DNA from: Verrucomicrobiia bacterium
GTDB lineage: Bacteria; Verrucomicrobiota; Verrucomicrobiia; Limisphaerales; JAEYXS01
Assembly (NCBI GenBank): GCA_036405135.1
Contig: DASWYF010000016.1
Span: 1 to 64,000, forward strand
Length of the DNA stretch: 64,000 bases
Direction of reading: 5' to 3'
Shown here: in pieces, positions 50,308 to 60,255 of the stretch
Layout: every line of letters starts with the position of its first letter
Numbering within the stretch: position 1 is the stretch's first letter
Notes under the pieces: model-generated
What the model saw: only the letters and a program-made list of their open reading frames with translations
What the model was told of the DNA's origin: nothing
Database searches by the model: none
Position numbers and translations under genes: made by a program

Positions 50308-51204
50308 ATGTCGCAACCGCTCATCACTGCTGAACTTTTGCGCCGGCTGGAACAGCTCCAGTTGCTGGCGCGGCGGCGTTCCAAGAGCACGGTGCGCGGT
50401 GAGCGGCGCAGCAAGGCACGCGGTCAATCGGTGGAGTTCGCGGACCATCGCAATTACGTCTCCGGCGATGACTTGCGGTATCTGGATTGGAATCTCTATG
50501 GCCGCCTGGACAAGCTCTTCCTGAAACTCTACGAGGAAGAACGCGAACTGCCGGTGACGATCTTCTTGGATTGCAGTGAATCGATGGCATTCGGTGAACC
50601 GAACAAATTCCATTTCGCACGGCAACTGGCGGCAGCGATCGGTTACGTGGCCTTGTGCGGGTTCGATCGCGTGAGTGTGCGGACGTTCCCGGACAATCCG
50701 GCGGAGTCAGCTTATCGGCAATCGCTGCTCTCGGTGCGCGGACGTAAATCCAGTCTGCAATACTTCCGCAACCTCGCGCACCTCACGGCGAAGGGCACGG
50801 CGGATTTTAATGGCGCATTGCGTCGCGGTGCGTTGGAAGCACGCACAACCGGTGTGGCCGTGGTGCTCAGTGATTTTCTCGATCCGCAAGGGTATGAAGC
50901 GGGGCTGACTTCTTTGATCGGACGCGGCTTTCAGGTTAATGCAGTGCAAATCCTTTCGCCGGAAGAGATCTCGCCGACGAACTTTGGTGACTTGCGATTG
51001 ATCGATGCGGAGACGGGGGCGCAGACAGAAGTGACATTTGGGCGTTACCGCTTGGAGCAGTATCAGCAGATGGTGGAAAACTTCCGGCAGAAGCTGCGGG
51101 AGTATTGCGCGGGACGGGGCATCAGCATCTTCACGGCGAGTTCGGCGGATTCATTGGAGCAATTGCTGCTCAAGCAACTGCGCGAAGCGGAGGTGTGGGG
51201 ATGA
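50308..51204 (+). CDS. DUF58 protein of the MoxR-VWA operon
   Basis: A 299-residue (298 plus stop) cytoplasmic DUF58 protein with a VWA-like C-terminal half. The family signature EFADHRNYVSGDDLRYLDWN at about 40-60 is clear. VTIFLDCSESMAFGEPNKF supplies the VWA strand and MIDAS-like DCSES, and VAVVLSDFLDPQGYE the later strand. DUF58 proteins occur invariably with MoxR ATPases. The stop overlaps the start of the next VWA protein (ATGA). Residue count includes the ATG at 50308. Confidence 0.92.
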   Translation: MSQPLITAELLRRLEQLQLLARRRSKSTVRGERRSKARGQSVEFADHRNYVSGDDLRYLDWNLYGRLDKLFLKLYEEERELPVTIFLDCSESMAFGEPNKFHFARQLAAAIGYVALCGFDRVSVRTFPDNPAESAYRQSLLSVRGRKSSLQYFRNLAHLTAKGTADFNGALRRGALEARTTGVAVVLSDFLDPQGYEAGLTSLIGRGFQVNAVQILSPEEISPTNFGDLRLIDAETGAQTEVTFGRYRLEQYQQMVENFRQKLREYCAGRGISIFTASSADSLEQLLLKQLREAEVWG

Positions 51205-53036
51205 ATTTTCTGGCTCCATTCGCGTTCCTGTTCGCGGCCACGCTGCCGGTGGTCATCGTGTTTTACATGCTCAAGCGGCGTCGCACGGTGCGGCTCGTCT
51301 CGAGCACGATCCTCTGGCAGAAGTTCCTCGCGGAAACACAGGCGAATGCACCGTTCCAGAAGCTGAGGAACAACTGGTTGTTGCTCTTGCAACTGTTGCT
51401 GCTCGCGCTGGCGGTGTTTGCTTTGGCGCGACCTTACTTTGCGGCGACGACGCAGGAGCCTGGCTTAGTGGTAGTGATCCTTGATGGCTCGGCCTCCATG
51501 CAGGCAAGGGATGAATCGCCTACGCGCTTTGAAGCGGCGCGCAAGGAAGCGTTAAAGCTGGTTGATGGTTTGAAGGATACGGATCAGATGATCGTGGTGC
51601 TGTCCGCGGGTAATACGGTGGTGCGGCAATCACCCACGGCGGAGAAGACGACGTTGCGGCGCGCGTTAGAGGAATGTCAGCCGGGTGATACGCCGACGCG
51701 GGTTGAAGAGGCGTTCAAGCTGGCGCAAACGCTGTCCAAGAATCGTTCGAATGTGGAAGTGCATTTCTTTTCCGATGGCGCGATACCGGCAGCGGAGAAT
51801 CTCACAGCGATCAAGTTGCCAGTCGTTTATCACCAGTTCGGCAAACGTGCGAACAATGCGGGAATCACGGCGATGGATGTGCGGCCGCATCCGGAAGATC
51901 CCTCGCAGCGCGTGGTGTTCGCGAGCGTGTTCAATGCTTCGACGAATGCGCAAACGGTGAGCGCGGAACTGCGGTTCAACGGACAGTTCATCGACAGCAA
52001 GGTGTTGAACCTGCCTGCGCGTGAAGCAGCTTCCACGGTGTTCGCGGCTGAGCAGAAGCAGAGCGGGACTTACACACTCAAACTGAAAGCGGATGACGAT
52101 CTGGCAGTGGACAATGAAGTGTCCATCATCAGCAAGATGCCGCGTCCGGTGAAGGTTTTGCTGGTGTCAGTGGGCAATCGTTTCATGGAAAGCGCCATAC
52201 GCGTGCTCCCGAATGTGGAGGTCAGCACGGCTTCGCAACTGACGGCAGGTGGCAAAGGCTATGACATCGTGGTGCTGGACCGCGTGACGCCGGTCACGCA
52301 GCCCGAAGTGAACACGCTGGCGTGGAATATCGGGAACACGAACTGGTTCGAATCTTGGCGCACGGTGGAGAATCCGGTGGTGGTGGACTGGAACGCGAAT
52401 CATCCGCTGATGCGGTTCGTCACGTTTGACAATGTGCGCGTTTATCAAACGCTGGGAGTTAAGGCGCCAAAGTGGGGCTTGGTGCTGGTGGAAGCACAGC
52501 AGACGCCGTTGCTCATCGCCGGTGAAAAAGGCCGTCAGCGTCTGGTCTGGGTGGGATTTGATTCCTTGGAGAGCGAGTGGCCGTTGCGTAACTCGTTCAT
52601 CATATTCATGGCGAACTCGATGGATTGGCTGAACCCGCAGCAGACAGATGCGAGCCAGTTCACTTTGCAAGCGGGCACGGCGTTCCGTCAGCCGTTGTTT
52701 GCGACGGTGGATTCAGCGACGGTGACTTTGCCCAAGGGGGATAAGAAAGAAGTGAAGCTGGGCGAGCAGGCGAAGGAGTTCATCTGGGGTGAAACGTACC
52801 GCGTGGGTTCCTACAAGGTGAACCATGGAACAAATGAGATGGCGTTCACCGTGAATTTGATGGACCCGGCGGAGAGTGATATTACGCCGCGCAGTCAGGT
52901 GCCAGTGGGAGCGGCGGGCTCGGTGACGGCGACGAATTCCATCCGGGCGAATCTCGAATATTGGCGCTGGTTCGTCATGGCCGCGCTGGGCGTGCTGCTG
53001 TTCGAGTGGTGGTACTATCATCGGAGGACCGTATGA
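51201..53036 (+). CDS. BatA-like VWA membrane protein
   Basis: A 611-residue inner-membrane protein of the BatA/aerotolerance operon type. N-terminal helices flank a cytoplasmic loop (FLFAATLPVVIVFYMLKRRR and LLLLQLLLLALAVFALARPYF). The VWA domain has an intact MIDAS DGSAS at 95-99 (VVVILDGSASMQARDE), then TVVRQSP and VHFFSDGAIP. A long periplasmic beta-rich part and a last helix (RWFVMAALGVLLFEWWYY) follow. It probably binds metal-dependent partners together with MoxR and DUF58. Confidence 0.9.
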   Translation: MNFLAPFAFLFAATLPVVIVFYMLKRRRTVRLVSSTILWQKFLAETQANAPFQKLRNNWLLLLQLLLLALAVFALARPYFAATTQEPGLVVVILDGSASMQARDESPTRFEAARKEALKLVDGLKDTDQMIVVLSAGNTVVRQSPTAEKTTLRRALEECQPGDTPTRVEEAFKLAQTLSKNRSNVEVHFFSDGAIPAAENLTAIKLPVVYHQFGKRANNAGITAMDVRPHPEDPSQRVVFASVFNASTNAQTVSAELRFNGQFIDSKVLNLPAREAASTVFAAEQKQSGTYTLKLKADDDLAVDNEVSIISKMPRPVKVLLVSVGNRFMESAIRVLPNVEVSTASQLTAGGKGYDIVVLDRVTPVTQPEVNTLAWNIGNTNWFESWRTVENPVVVDWNANHPLMRFVTFDNVRVYQTLGVKAPKWGLVLVEAQQTPLLIAGEKGRQRLVWVGFDSLESEWPLRNSFIIFMANSMDWLNPQQTDASQFTLQAGTAFRQPLFATVDSATVTLPKGDKKEVKLGEQAKEFIWGETYRVGSYKVNHGTNEMAFTVNLMDPAESDITPRSQVPVGAAGSVTATNSIRANLEYWRWFVMAALGVLLFEWWYYHRRTV

Positions 53037-53052
53037 GCCAGGAGGTCAGCCG

Positions 53053-55947
53053 ATGAACATCCAATTCACGACGCCTTACTGGTTGTGGGCTCTCGTGCCC
53101 GGAGCAGTGTGGGTGCTGTGGCTCGCGATCAAGTCGGATGCCCAGCTCAGCCCTTGGCGGCGCTGGCTGGTGACGAGCTTGCGACTGATGATATTGCTCT
53201 GTCTGGTGCTGGCTCTCGCGGGCATCCAGTGGAAGCAGCCGAAAGAAGGGTTGAACGTATTCTTCCTACTGGACCGTTCGCAAAGCGTTTCGCCGGAACA
53301 ACAGGAACGTGCGCTGAAATACGTCAATGAAACCGCGAAGGGTAAAACGCTCAGTGATCGTGGCGGTGTGATCGTGTTCGGTGCGGGAGCAAGCATTGAG
53401 ACGATGCCGAATCCAGTGGTGGAATTGCCGCAGGTGCAGGCGGTGATCTCGCCGGAGAGAACGGACCTGGGGGCGGCGATACGCTTGGCCGCTGCCGCTT
53501 TGCCGGAGCATGGACAAAGGCGGCTCGTCGTTCTGTCAGACGGTAACGAAAATTCCGGTGATGCCATGGCTGCGGTGCTCGCCGCAAAACCATTGGGTGT
53601 CACTGTGGATGTGGTGCCGCTGAGCCTTTCACGCGGTGGCGATGTATCCGTACAGAAACTCACTTTGCCTTCCAAGCTCAAGGTGGGGCAGGCATTTGAG
53701 GTGAAGATATTGCTGCACTCGGATCGCGAGAAAGCGGCCTCAGTGCGGCTGTTCCGCAATGATCAATTGCTTGGTGAACAGCCGGTGCAATTGACACAAG
53801 GGAAGAATCTCTTCGCGTTCCCGCAGAAGCTGGAGGAAGCGGGTTTTTACAATTATCAGATCCAGGTAGATGTGCCGGGTGACACGATCCCGCAGAACAA
53901 TAAGGCGACGTCTTTTGCGAGCGTGCGTGGCGATCCGACATTGCTGCTGGTATCCGCTGATCCGGCGCAGGATGCGAACCTCGCGGAGGCGTTGCGATCC
54001 TCCAAACTCACGGTGAAGCATGTGGCGGTGGAAGGTTTCCCGGAGACGCTCGCCGAGATGCAGAGCTACGATTCCATTTTCATCAGCAACATCGCTTCCG
54101 GCGATCTGACGATGGACATGTTAAAGCTGCTGGAGATCGCGGTGCGCGATTTCGGTGTGGGCCTGGTCTGCGTGGGTGGTGATCAGACGTATGCGGCGGG
54201 TGCGTATCGTGGCACGCCTTTGGAGACAATCCTGCCGGTGGATGTGGAGCTGAGCAGCAAGAAAGTTTTGCCGCCGGGTGCGTTGGTGCTGGTCATCGAC
54301 AAATCCGGCAGTATGGATGGTGAGAAATTGGAATTGGTGAAGTCCGCAGCGATCGGTGCAGTGCGGGCTTTGGGTGATTCGGATTATGTGGCTGTCATCG
54401 CATTTGATGGGCAGCCGGTGGTGGTGGCAGAAATGCAGAAGGCATCGAACCGCACGAAGATCGAGCGCAGCATCTCAGGCATCGTCAGTGGTGGCGGCAC
54501 GGCGATGTATCCGCCGATGGTGAGGGCATATGAAATGTTGCACGAAACAAGAGCGTCCCTGAAACACGTGATCGTGCTGACGGATGGTGAATCGCAACCG
54601 GGAGATTTCGAGGGCATCACGAAGAAGATGGCAGCGGAAAAGATGACAGTATCGACCGTCGCGGCTGGTGAATACATCGATGGGGCGTTACTGCAAAGCA
54701 TCGCGAATGCGGGCAAAGGCCGGTTCTATCACGTGCGGAATCCGACGCAGATACCGCAGGTGTTCATCAAGGAGACGGCGGTGATCTTGAAATCCGCCAT
54801 CAGCGAAGAGCCGTTCCAGCCGAGGATGGTGGCAAGCACCGAAGTGGTGCGCGGCTTTGGCAATGGTGAGTTCCCGACATTGCTCGGACATGTGGCGACG
54901 GAGCCGAAGAGCCGCGCGGAACTGGCTTTGGTGACGGGAACGGGCGATCCACTGCTGGCGCATTGGAATTTCGGTCTGGGCCGATCGGTGGCGTTCACAT
55001 CGGATGCCAAACCACGTTGGGCAAAGAACTGGATGGGTTGGAGCAAGTATCGCCAGTTCTGGTCGCAGGTCGCGCAATGGAGCCTGCGCAAGTTGGAGAG
55101 CGCGAATTTCAATGCTGAGATGACGGTGGAGAAGGGGGATGGCGTCCTGACGGTGGAAGCGATGGATGACAAGGGCGATTTCCAGAACTTCCTGAATCTG
55201 GAAGCGACGGTGGTGAGTCCCAAAGGCGACCGGCAAAGGGTGCGTTTGGAGCAGACGGCGCCGGGTCATTACGAGGTGAGGTTCCCGACGAAGGAAGTGG
55301 GTGCGTATGTGGCGCAGCTCTCACAAATGAAGGATGGCAATGTGATGGCGGGACAGGTGGTGGGGACGGCGGTGAACTATTCGCCGGAGTTCGAGGCTAC
55401 CGAAACGAATATACGACTCATGCAGCAGCTGGCGGAAGCGGGGGAAGGGCGTGTGATCAATCCGCAGTTGAACAGCGACAATCCCTTTGTGCATGACCGG
55501 GTGAAGACATTCCAGCCGGTGGACCTGTGGGAGTGGCTTTTGAAGGCGGCGATCTTGTTGTTCCCATTTGATGTGGGTTTACGGCGTATCCACCTGGATA
55601 AGGAAGAGTGGATGAAGGCGACAGCGACGCTACGGCGTTGGATTTTCTTCTGGAAGCCGCAGGGGCATCGACCGCAGGAGGCGGATGAATCTTTGGCGGC
55701 CTTGCTTAACCGCCGCGATCAAGTGCGGGCCACACAAAAACCGGCTGAACCAGTGGTGGTAAATCCGGGCATGTTCCAACCCAAGGAACCGGTGATCATC
55801 CGTGCTCCGAAGAAAGAGCCAAAGACGGTTGTAGAAGGGGAGGGGGCGTCTGAAGTCGGAACTGGAGCAAAAACGGATAAGGTGGACGACACGACGACCA
55901 CGAGCCGGTTGCTGGAGGCGAAGAAACGCGCCCAGAAGCGGAGGTAA
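53053..55947 (+). CDS. Large VWA protein with two VWA domains and an embedded GATase-like domain
   Basis: A 964-residue inner-membrane protein, last gene of the operon, with AGGAGG eight bases before its ATG. Two N-terminal helices (9-26, 38-58) are followed by VWA domain 1 with MIDAS DRSQS at 74-78. A class I glutamine-amidotransferase-like segment follows (about 290-400, LLVSADPAQDANLAEAL and FGVGLVCVGGDQTYAAGAY) without the catalytic triad being evident. VWA domain 2 has DKSGS at 416-420. The C-terminal third is beta-rich, then a helix (WLLKAAILLFPFDVGL) and a disordered Lys/Pro/Thr-rich tail ending RAQKRR. Confidence 0.9.
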   Translation: MNIQFTTPYWLWALVPGAVWVLWLAIKSDAQLSPWRRWLVTSLRLMILLCLVLALAGIQWKQPKEGLNVFFLLDRSQSVSPEQQERALKYVNETAKGKTLSDRGGVIVFGAGASIETMPNPVVELPQVQAVISPERTDLGAAIRLAAAALPEHGQRRLVVLSDGNENSGDAMAAVLAAKPLGVTVDVVPLSLSRGGDVSVQKLTLPSKLKVGQAFEVKILLHSDREKAASVRLFRNDQLLGEQPVQLTQGKNLFAFPQKLEEAGFYNYQIQVDVPGDTIPQNNKATSFASVRGDPTLLLVSADPAQDANLAEALRSSKLTVKHVAVEGFPETLAEMQSYDSIFISNIASGDLTMDMLKLLEIAVRDFGVGLVCVGGDQTYAAGAYRGTPLETILPVDVELSSKKVLPPGALVLVIDKSGSMDGEKLELVKSAAIGAVRALGDSDYVAVIAFDGQPVVVAEMQKASNRTKIERSISGIVSGGGTAMYPPMVRAYEMLHETRASLKHVIVLTDGESQPGDFEGITKKMAAEKMTVSTVAAGEYIDGALLQSIANAGKGRFYHVRNPTQIPQVFIKETAVILKSAISEEPFQPRMVASTEVVRGFGNGEFPTLLGHVATEPKSRAELALVTGTGDPLLAHWNFGLGRSVAFTSDAKPRWAKNWMGWSKYRQFWSQVAQWSLRKLESANFNAEMTVEKGDGVLTVEAMDDKGDFQNFLNLEATVVSPKGDRQRVRLEQTAPGHYEVRFPTKEVGAYVAQLSQMKDGNVMAGQVVGTAVNYSPEFEATETNIRLMQQLAEAGEGRVINPQLNSDNPFVHDRVKTFQPVDLWEWLLKAAILLFPFDVGLRRIHLDKEEWMKATATLRRWIFFWKPQGHRPQEADESLAALLNRRDQVRATQKPAEPVVVNPGMFQPKEPVIIRAPKKEPKTVVEGEGASEVGTGAKTDKVDDTTTTSRLLEAKKRAQKRR

Positions 55948-56101
55948 AGGTATAGGCAAAAATGGCTTACGCCGTTTTGGGTGGGGGAAAAATAAATCGT
56001 TGCCGGGCGGGAGGGGTTATGGCTTCATGGGGTCCGCTAAAAACGTCGCTCTTGATTTGGGGCGGATCGTAATTTGGTTTATGGTTGCGAGCCAATAAGT
56101 T

Positions 56102-56380
56102 ATGGAGCGGAGCCGGTTGTCGATCTGGTATACGGGCAGAGTGCAAGGTGTGGGCTTTCGCTTCAGCACCAAACAGGTGGCAATGGGCTTTGACGTGACC
56201 GGAACTGTGAAGAATCTTAGTGATGGGCGGGTGGAGTTGGTAGCGGAAGGGGCGAAAGCGGAGCTGGAAGAATTTCGCCAGGCGATCCGGGAAGCGGGAC
56301 TGGAACGTTTCATAAAAGATGAAGCCACCGCTTGGGGACCGGCCACGGGTGAATTCCGGGGTTTTGAAATCATTCGGTAG
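56102..56380 (+). CDS. acyP: Acylphosphatase
   Basis: A 92-residue enzyme that hydrolyses acyl phosphates. The catalytic arginine and phosphate cradle are in TGRVQGVGFRFSTKQVA and the catalytic asparagine in VKNLSDGRVELVAEG, the standard signature pair. Size matches the family (about 90). It precedes the metallophosphoesterase gene by 15 bases on the same strand. The preceding 154 bases after the VWA gene hold no other gene. Confidence 0.93.
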   Translation: MERSRLSIWYTGRVQGVGFRFSTKQVAMGFDVTGTVKNLSDGRVELVAEGAKAELEEFRQAIREAGLERFIKDEATAWGPATGEFRGFEIIR

Positions 56381-56395
56381 CAGCAATTTTGAGCG

Positions 56396-57118
56396 ATGAA
56401 GTACGCGATATTGGCAGACATACACGGTAATCTGGAGGCCTTGCAGGTCGTTCTGGAAGACTGCAAAGCCCAAGGGGCTACGCATTACGCCTGTTTGGGT
56501 GACGTGGTGGGCTACAACGCCAATCCCAAGGAATGCCTGGATATCATCCGAGGCATGGGTATGCCCTGCGTGAAGGGCAATCATGATGAGTATTGCTCCA
56601 CGGACACGGCTTTGGATGGCTTCAATGCCCACGCTGCCGAAGCAGTGGAATGGACGCGTCAGCAGCTCTCCGATGAAGACCGCCAGTGGTTACGGGACCT
56701 GAAGTATCTGCGTCTGGTTGCGAATTTTACGATCGTGCATGCGACGCTCGATGTGCCTCAACGTTGGGGTTACGTTTTTGACAAGCTGGCTGCTGCAGCG
56801 AGCTTCACCTATCAGAACACGAGCGTCTGCTTCTTCGGCCATACCCATGTGCCGGTGGCGTTCATCCGTGATACCGTGGTGCGCGGGGGAACTTATTCCA
56901 AGTTCAAGGTGGAACCGGGTCGCAAGTATTTCGTGAACGTCGGCAGCATCGGCCAGTCCCGTGACGGCGTGGCGAAGGCCACCTATGTCATCTACGACAT
57001 GAACGAGGGGACCATTGAATTGCGCCGGCTGGATTACGACATCCCGACGACGCAACGCAAGATCATCGATGCGGGGCTGCCGCCGCGTCTGGCCGAACGT
57101 CTTGCCTTGGGCAAGTAA
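56396..57118 (+). CDS. Calcineurin-like metallophosphoesterase (YfcE/MJ0936-like)
   Basis: A 240-residue dinuclear metal phosphoesterase. Metal ligands are in ILADIHGNLEALQ (5-17), CLGDVVGYNANPKEC and VKGNHDEYCS, and later HATLDVPQRWGYVF, CFFGHTHVPVAF and VNVGSIGQSRDG. Such proteins act on small phosphodiesters; the substrate is unknown. It forms a likely transcript with acylphosphatase upstream and the GT9 gene downstream. Confidence 0.88.
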   Translation: MKYAILADIHGNLEALQVVLEDCKAQGATHYACLGDVVGYNANPKECLDIIRGMGMPCVKGNHDEYCSTDTALDGFNAHAAEAVEWTRQQLSDEDRQWLRDLKYLRLVANFTIVHATLDVPQRWGYVFDKLAAAASFTYQNTSVCFFGHTHVPVAFIRDTVVRGGTYSKFKVEPGRKYFVNVGSIGQSRDGVAKATYVIYDMNEGTIELRRLDYDIPTTQRKIIDAGLPPRLAERLALGK

Positions 57119-57160
57119 GCTCCATTGCGTGGCCGGGCAGTTCCGCCGCGCCCGGTTCCA

Positions 57161-58174
57161 TTGAAAGTTCTCATCCTCAAGCCCAGCTCGCTTGGCGACA
57201 TCATCCACGCCTTGCCGGTGGCGCGTCTTCTGAGGTTGCAGCATCCCGGTTGTGAGATCCATTGGTGGATCAGCAAGGATTTGTTGCCACTGCTGGAGGG
57301 TGATCCGGACATTGCTCGCCTGATCCCGTTCAACCGTCGTCGCTGGTGGTCGCCAACGTGCAAGACAGGTCTGTGGTATACGGTCAATCAAGCGCGGAAG
57401 GAGAGGTATGATCTAGTCATCGACCTGCAAGGGTTGATGCGAAGCGCGATTTTCTCATGGCTTGCCCGCGGAACATTCACGGCAGGAGTCCTGGACAAAC
57501 GGGAGGGAGGCTCCGCGCTTTATGATCTGGCCGTGGAAAGACCGGGCGCAGAATCGCATGCGGTGGACTGGTATCTGGAGGTGGCCAAGGCGGTGGGACT
57601 GAAAACGGAGGTTCCATTCACCTGGATGGCTGAGAAGCCCGATACGATGGCAGAGGTGCGGCGAAAGTGGAAAGTGGAGGGAGCGCGGTGGGTGGTGTTA
57701 TGTCCGGGAGCGCGCTGGGATAACAAAGTCTGGCCGCTGAATTCGTTCGTAGAACTGTCCCAGAAACTTTTGCATGAACACCGGGATGTGAAGATCGTGG
57801 TGATCGGTGGGCGTGAAGACATGACGCGTGGACGCGTCTTGCACACGGTGGATCGTGAACGAGTCCTGGATCTGACGGGCTGCACGTCTCTGGGCGAGAT
57901 GGTGGAGTGGATACGTCTGGCGGATGTGACGGTGACGAATGACACGGGACCGATGCATGTGGCCGCGGCATTGAGCAAGCCGGTCGTGGCATTCTTCGGC
58001 CCCACAGCGCCTGAACGCACCGGACCTTACGGACAGATCGATCAAGTTTTGCGTGCGAACCTGCCGTGCATGCCCTGTATGCAACGGCGCTGTCATTTCG
58101 AGGAAACGATGGCTTGCCTCCACCGTATCACACCTGAGCAGGCAGCGGCCCGCACGTCCGGTTTCCTCGGTTGA
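57161..58174 (+). CDS. Glycosyltransferase family 9 (heptosyltransferase-like)
   Basis: A 337-residue GT-B transferase of the ADP-heptose:LPS family. The acceptor-side loop is VLILKPSSLGDIIHALPVARLL at the start, and the donor-binding motif TVTNDTGPMHVAAALSKPVVAFFGP lies in the C-terminal half. It would add a heptose-like sugar to lipopolysaccharide core at the inner membrane. Start codon is TTG 57161; no ATG fits, and TTG 57125 upstream would add a non-homologous stretch. It follows the phosphoesterase gene. Confidence 0.85.
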   Translation: MKVLILKPSSLGDIIHALPVARLLRLQHPGCEIHWWISKDLLPLLEGDPDIARLIPFNRRRWWSPTCKTGLWYTVNQARKERYDLVIDLQGLMRSAIFSWLARGTFTAGVLDKREGGSALYDLAVERPGAESHAVDWYLEVAKAVGLKTEVPFTWMAEKPDTMAEVRRKWKVEGARWVVLCPGARWDNKVWPLNSFVELSQKLLHEHRDVKIVVIGGREDMTRGRVLHTVDRERVLDLTGCTSLGEMVEWIRLADVTVTNDTGPMHVAAALSKPVVAFFGPTAPERTGPYGQIDQVLRANLPCMPCMQRRCHFEETMACLHRITPEQAAARTSGFLG

Positions 58175-58306
58175 TTTTTTCTGAATAGCCTTTCAAAGGG
58201 GGGCGTCACTTCTTGTGCCGGTGAGTGGCGATGGTTCAGGTCCGGCTTGTTGAAAAGTGAATATTGCCACTTGAACGTGGTGGGACGGCCCGCCACATTG
58301 TGTAGC

Positions 58307-59218
58307 ATGAAATCATTCGTTTGGGGCCTTCTTGTTGCAGTGGGCATGGTCGTGGGCGGGGATTTGCACGCGCAGTTCCAGCCACAGCAGGCGTTGAAGG
58401 TGCAGATTTTTACCGAGCGGCAGCAGTTCCTCACGCAGGAACCGATGCAAGTATCGGTGAGGGTGTACAATTACACCGGAGAAGCACTCATCCTTGGCCA
58501 GGAAGCGGACTGGATCAGTTTTTCCGTGGAGCCGATGGCAAACAAAAGCATCGTGCGCCAGGTAAGCGAGCCGGAAGTGGCAGTGCCTGCTTTCGCCGTG
58601 AACACAGGTGAGATGGCGACGCGCCGGGTGAATCTGGTGCCGCATTTCGAGATCGTGAAGTCCGGACGGTACAAGATCACGGCGACTGTGAAGTGCGGAC
58701 GCTGGGGTGAGAAGTCCAGCGAACCGCTGATGGTGGATGTGGTGAGCGGAACCCCTCTATGGGTGCGCGAGTTCGGTGTGCCGGGACCGAATGGTGTGGA
58801 ATCTGAGCTGCGGAAGTATCAGGTCGTCCAGACGCGCCATATGGATGCGAGCCAGCTTTATATCAAAGTGACGGATGCCTATGACAGCAAAGTGTACGGA
58901 GTGCATCATCTGGGACAGATGGTGATCGAGCACAAGACGGAGCAGCAGACGGACCGCAACAACCGGTTGCACGTATTGCACCGTTCCGGCCGTTCGTTTT
59001 TCACCTATTCCATGGTAGATTACGACGGTCGCATCATCCTGCGCCAACGGTATGAGCAAGATGGCATCCGGCCGGGGCTTCAGCCGACTGCATCCGGCGA
59101 AGTTTTAGTATCCGGCGGAGTGAGAACGAGAGTGGCATCGGACATCGATCCGCTGGCAGATGAACTGGAAGCAGAGAAAAAACGACAACAGCAGCAACAG
59201 CAGACGCAAGCACCATGA
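58307..59218 (+). CDS. Exported hypothetical protein paired with a DUF481 protein
   Basis: A 303-residue protein, not recognised. A Sec signal ends DLHAQ (about 22). A beta-rich domain that looks Ig-like follows (VQIFTERQQFLTQEPMQVSV, RYKITATVKCGRWGEKSSEP), then a second part with aromatic strands and a Gln-rich C-terminus (EAEKKRQQQQQQTQAP). Its stop overlaps the start of the DUF481 gene (ATGA), implying joint synthesis and perhaps interaction in the envelope. Confidence 0.6.
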   Translation: MKSFVWGLLVAVGMVVGGDLHAQFQPQQALKVQIFTERQQFLTQEPMQVSVRVYNYTGEALILGQEADWISFSVEPMANKSIVRQVSEPEVAVPAFAVNTGEMATRRVNLVPHFEIVKSGRYKITATVKCGRWGEKSSEPLMVDVVSGTPLWVREFGVPGPNGVESELRKYQVVQTRHMDASQLYIKVTDAYDSKVYGVHHLGQMVIEHKTEQQTDRNNRLHVLHRSGRSFFTYSMVDYDGRIILRQRYEQDGIRPGLQPTASGEVLVSGGVRTRVASDIDPLADELEAEKKRQQQQQQTQAP

Positions 59219-60231
59219 GTTGTATACACGCGCCGACCCGATTTTTGCTGGCCTTACTGTTGTTGGCGTGTGTCACGGTCACAGCATTTGCACAAACCAA
59301 TCTTCCGCCCGCAAAGGTGGAAGTGATCCGGCTGAAGAATGGTGATCGGATCACGGGTTCCGTGTTGAAGGAGGATGAAACGTCCTTGCACATGGCGACC
59401 AAGTGGAACCCCAGTCTGGTGGTGCCCAAAACGGAGATCGAGAAACGTGAAGAGCAGGGTGTAGGGGCCGAGCCGGTGGCCGTGTTGCCGGTCCCGGCTG
59501 TCATCGACCCGCCCAAACCTGCTCCAGCCCCAGCGCCTGTGGCGGCAGTGCCACCTGCAACGCCCCCGAAACCGGCCGGTGTTTGGAAGGCGAATATCCA
59601 GCTCGGCGCTGATCTGCGGCAAAGTACTGTCAGCAGCTATCTTTATTCGGCCAGCGCCAAGGTCACTTACACACGTGCCGAGTGGCATAATTCGGCTGAC
59701 TGGCGTTATTCCTATGGCAAGAGCGGGAATGTGCTCTCTGCCGACCGTATGGATGGGACTCTCAAGACGGACATGGATCTGGGGCAGGAGAAAAAGTGGT
59801 TCGTGTATGCTTTGGGAGGTGCCGGTTATGATGAGGTGAGAAAGATTGACTATCAGTATGAGTTTGGTCCCGGCTTGGGTCGTCATATCTTGACGCGCAC
59901 GAACATGACGCTGAATGGGGAAGCCGGCTTCTCCTTCCAACAGCAGAATTTCAGCAATGCCTCACGTCGTAGCGACTTGCGCCTGCGCGTCGCAGAGGAT
60001 TTTTTCTGGCGAATCAGTCCCAAAGTGAAGCTGGAACAGAAGGCGGAGATACAACCGGCTTTCGACGATCCCGCCGATTACCGTATCCGCCTGGAAGCGG
60101 GGGTCAGTTACGCGCTTTTCAACAACGTGTCCTGGAACGTAACAGTCATAGACATCTACGATAGTGATCCAACTACGGGCGTTTCCAAGAACGATCTTCA
60201 GGTGCGGTCTGGGGTGGGCATCAGTTTTTGA
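59215..60231 (+). CDS. DUF481 outer-membrane beta-barrel protein
   Basis: A 338-residue exported protein. After a Sec signal (LLALLLLACVTVTAFAQ) comes a small SH3-like segment (EVIRLKNGDRITGSVLKEDE) and a Pro/Ala-rich linker (PAPAPAPVAAVPPATPPKP). The DUF481 barrel follows, about 125-338, with paired strands such as SAKVTYTRAEWHNSADWRYS and ending in an aromatic strand (GVGISF). DUF481 proteins are salt-induced or porin-like outer-membrane barrels of unknown cargo. The upstream partner gene overlaps it. Confidence 0.82.
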   Translation: MSCIHAPTRFLLALLLLACVTVTAFAQTNLPPAKVEVIRLKNGDRITGSVLKEDETSLHMATKWNPSLVVPKTEIEKREEQGVGAEPVAVLPVPAVIDPPKPAPAPAPVAAVPPATPPKPAGVWKANIQLGADLRQSTVSSYLYSASAKVTYTRAEWHNSADWRYSYGKSGNVLSADRMDGTLKTDMDLGQEKKWFVYALGGAGYDEVRKIDYQYEFGPGLGRHILTRTNMTLNGEAGFSFQQQNFSNASRRSDLRLRVAEDFFWRISPKVKLEQKAEIQPAFDDPADYRIRLEAGVSYALFNNVSWNVTVIDIYDSDPTTGVSKNDLQVRSGVGISF

Positions 60232-60255
60232 TGCCCGGCGGCCTCACGGAAGCGA

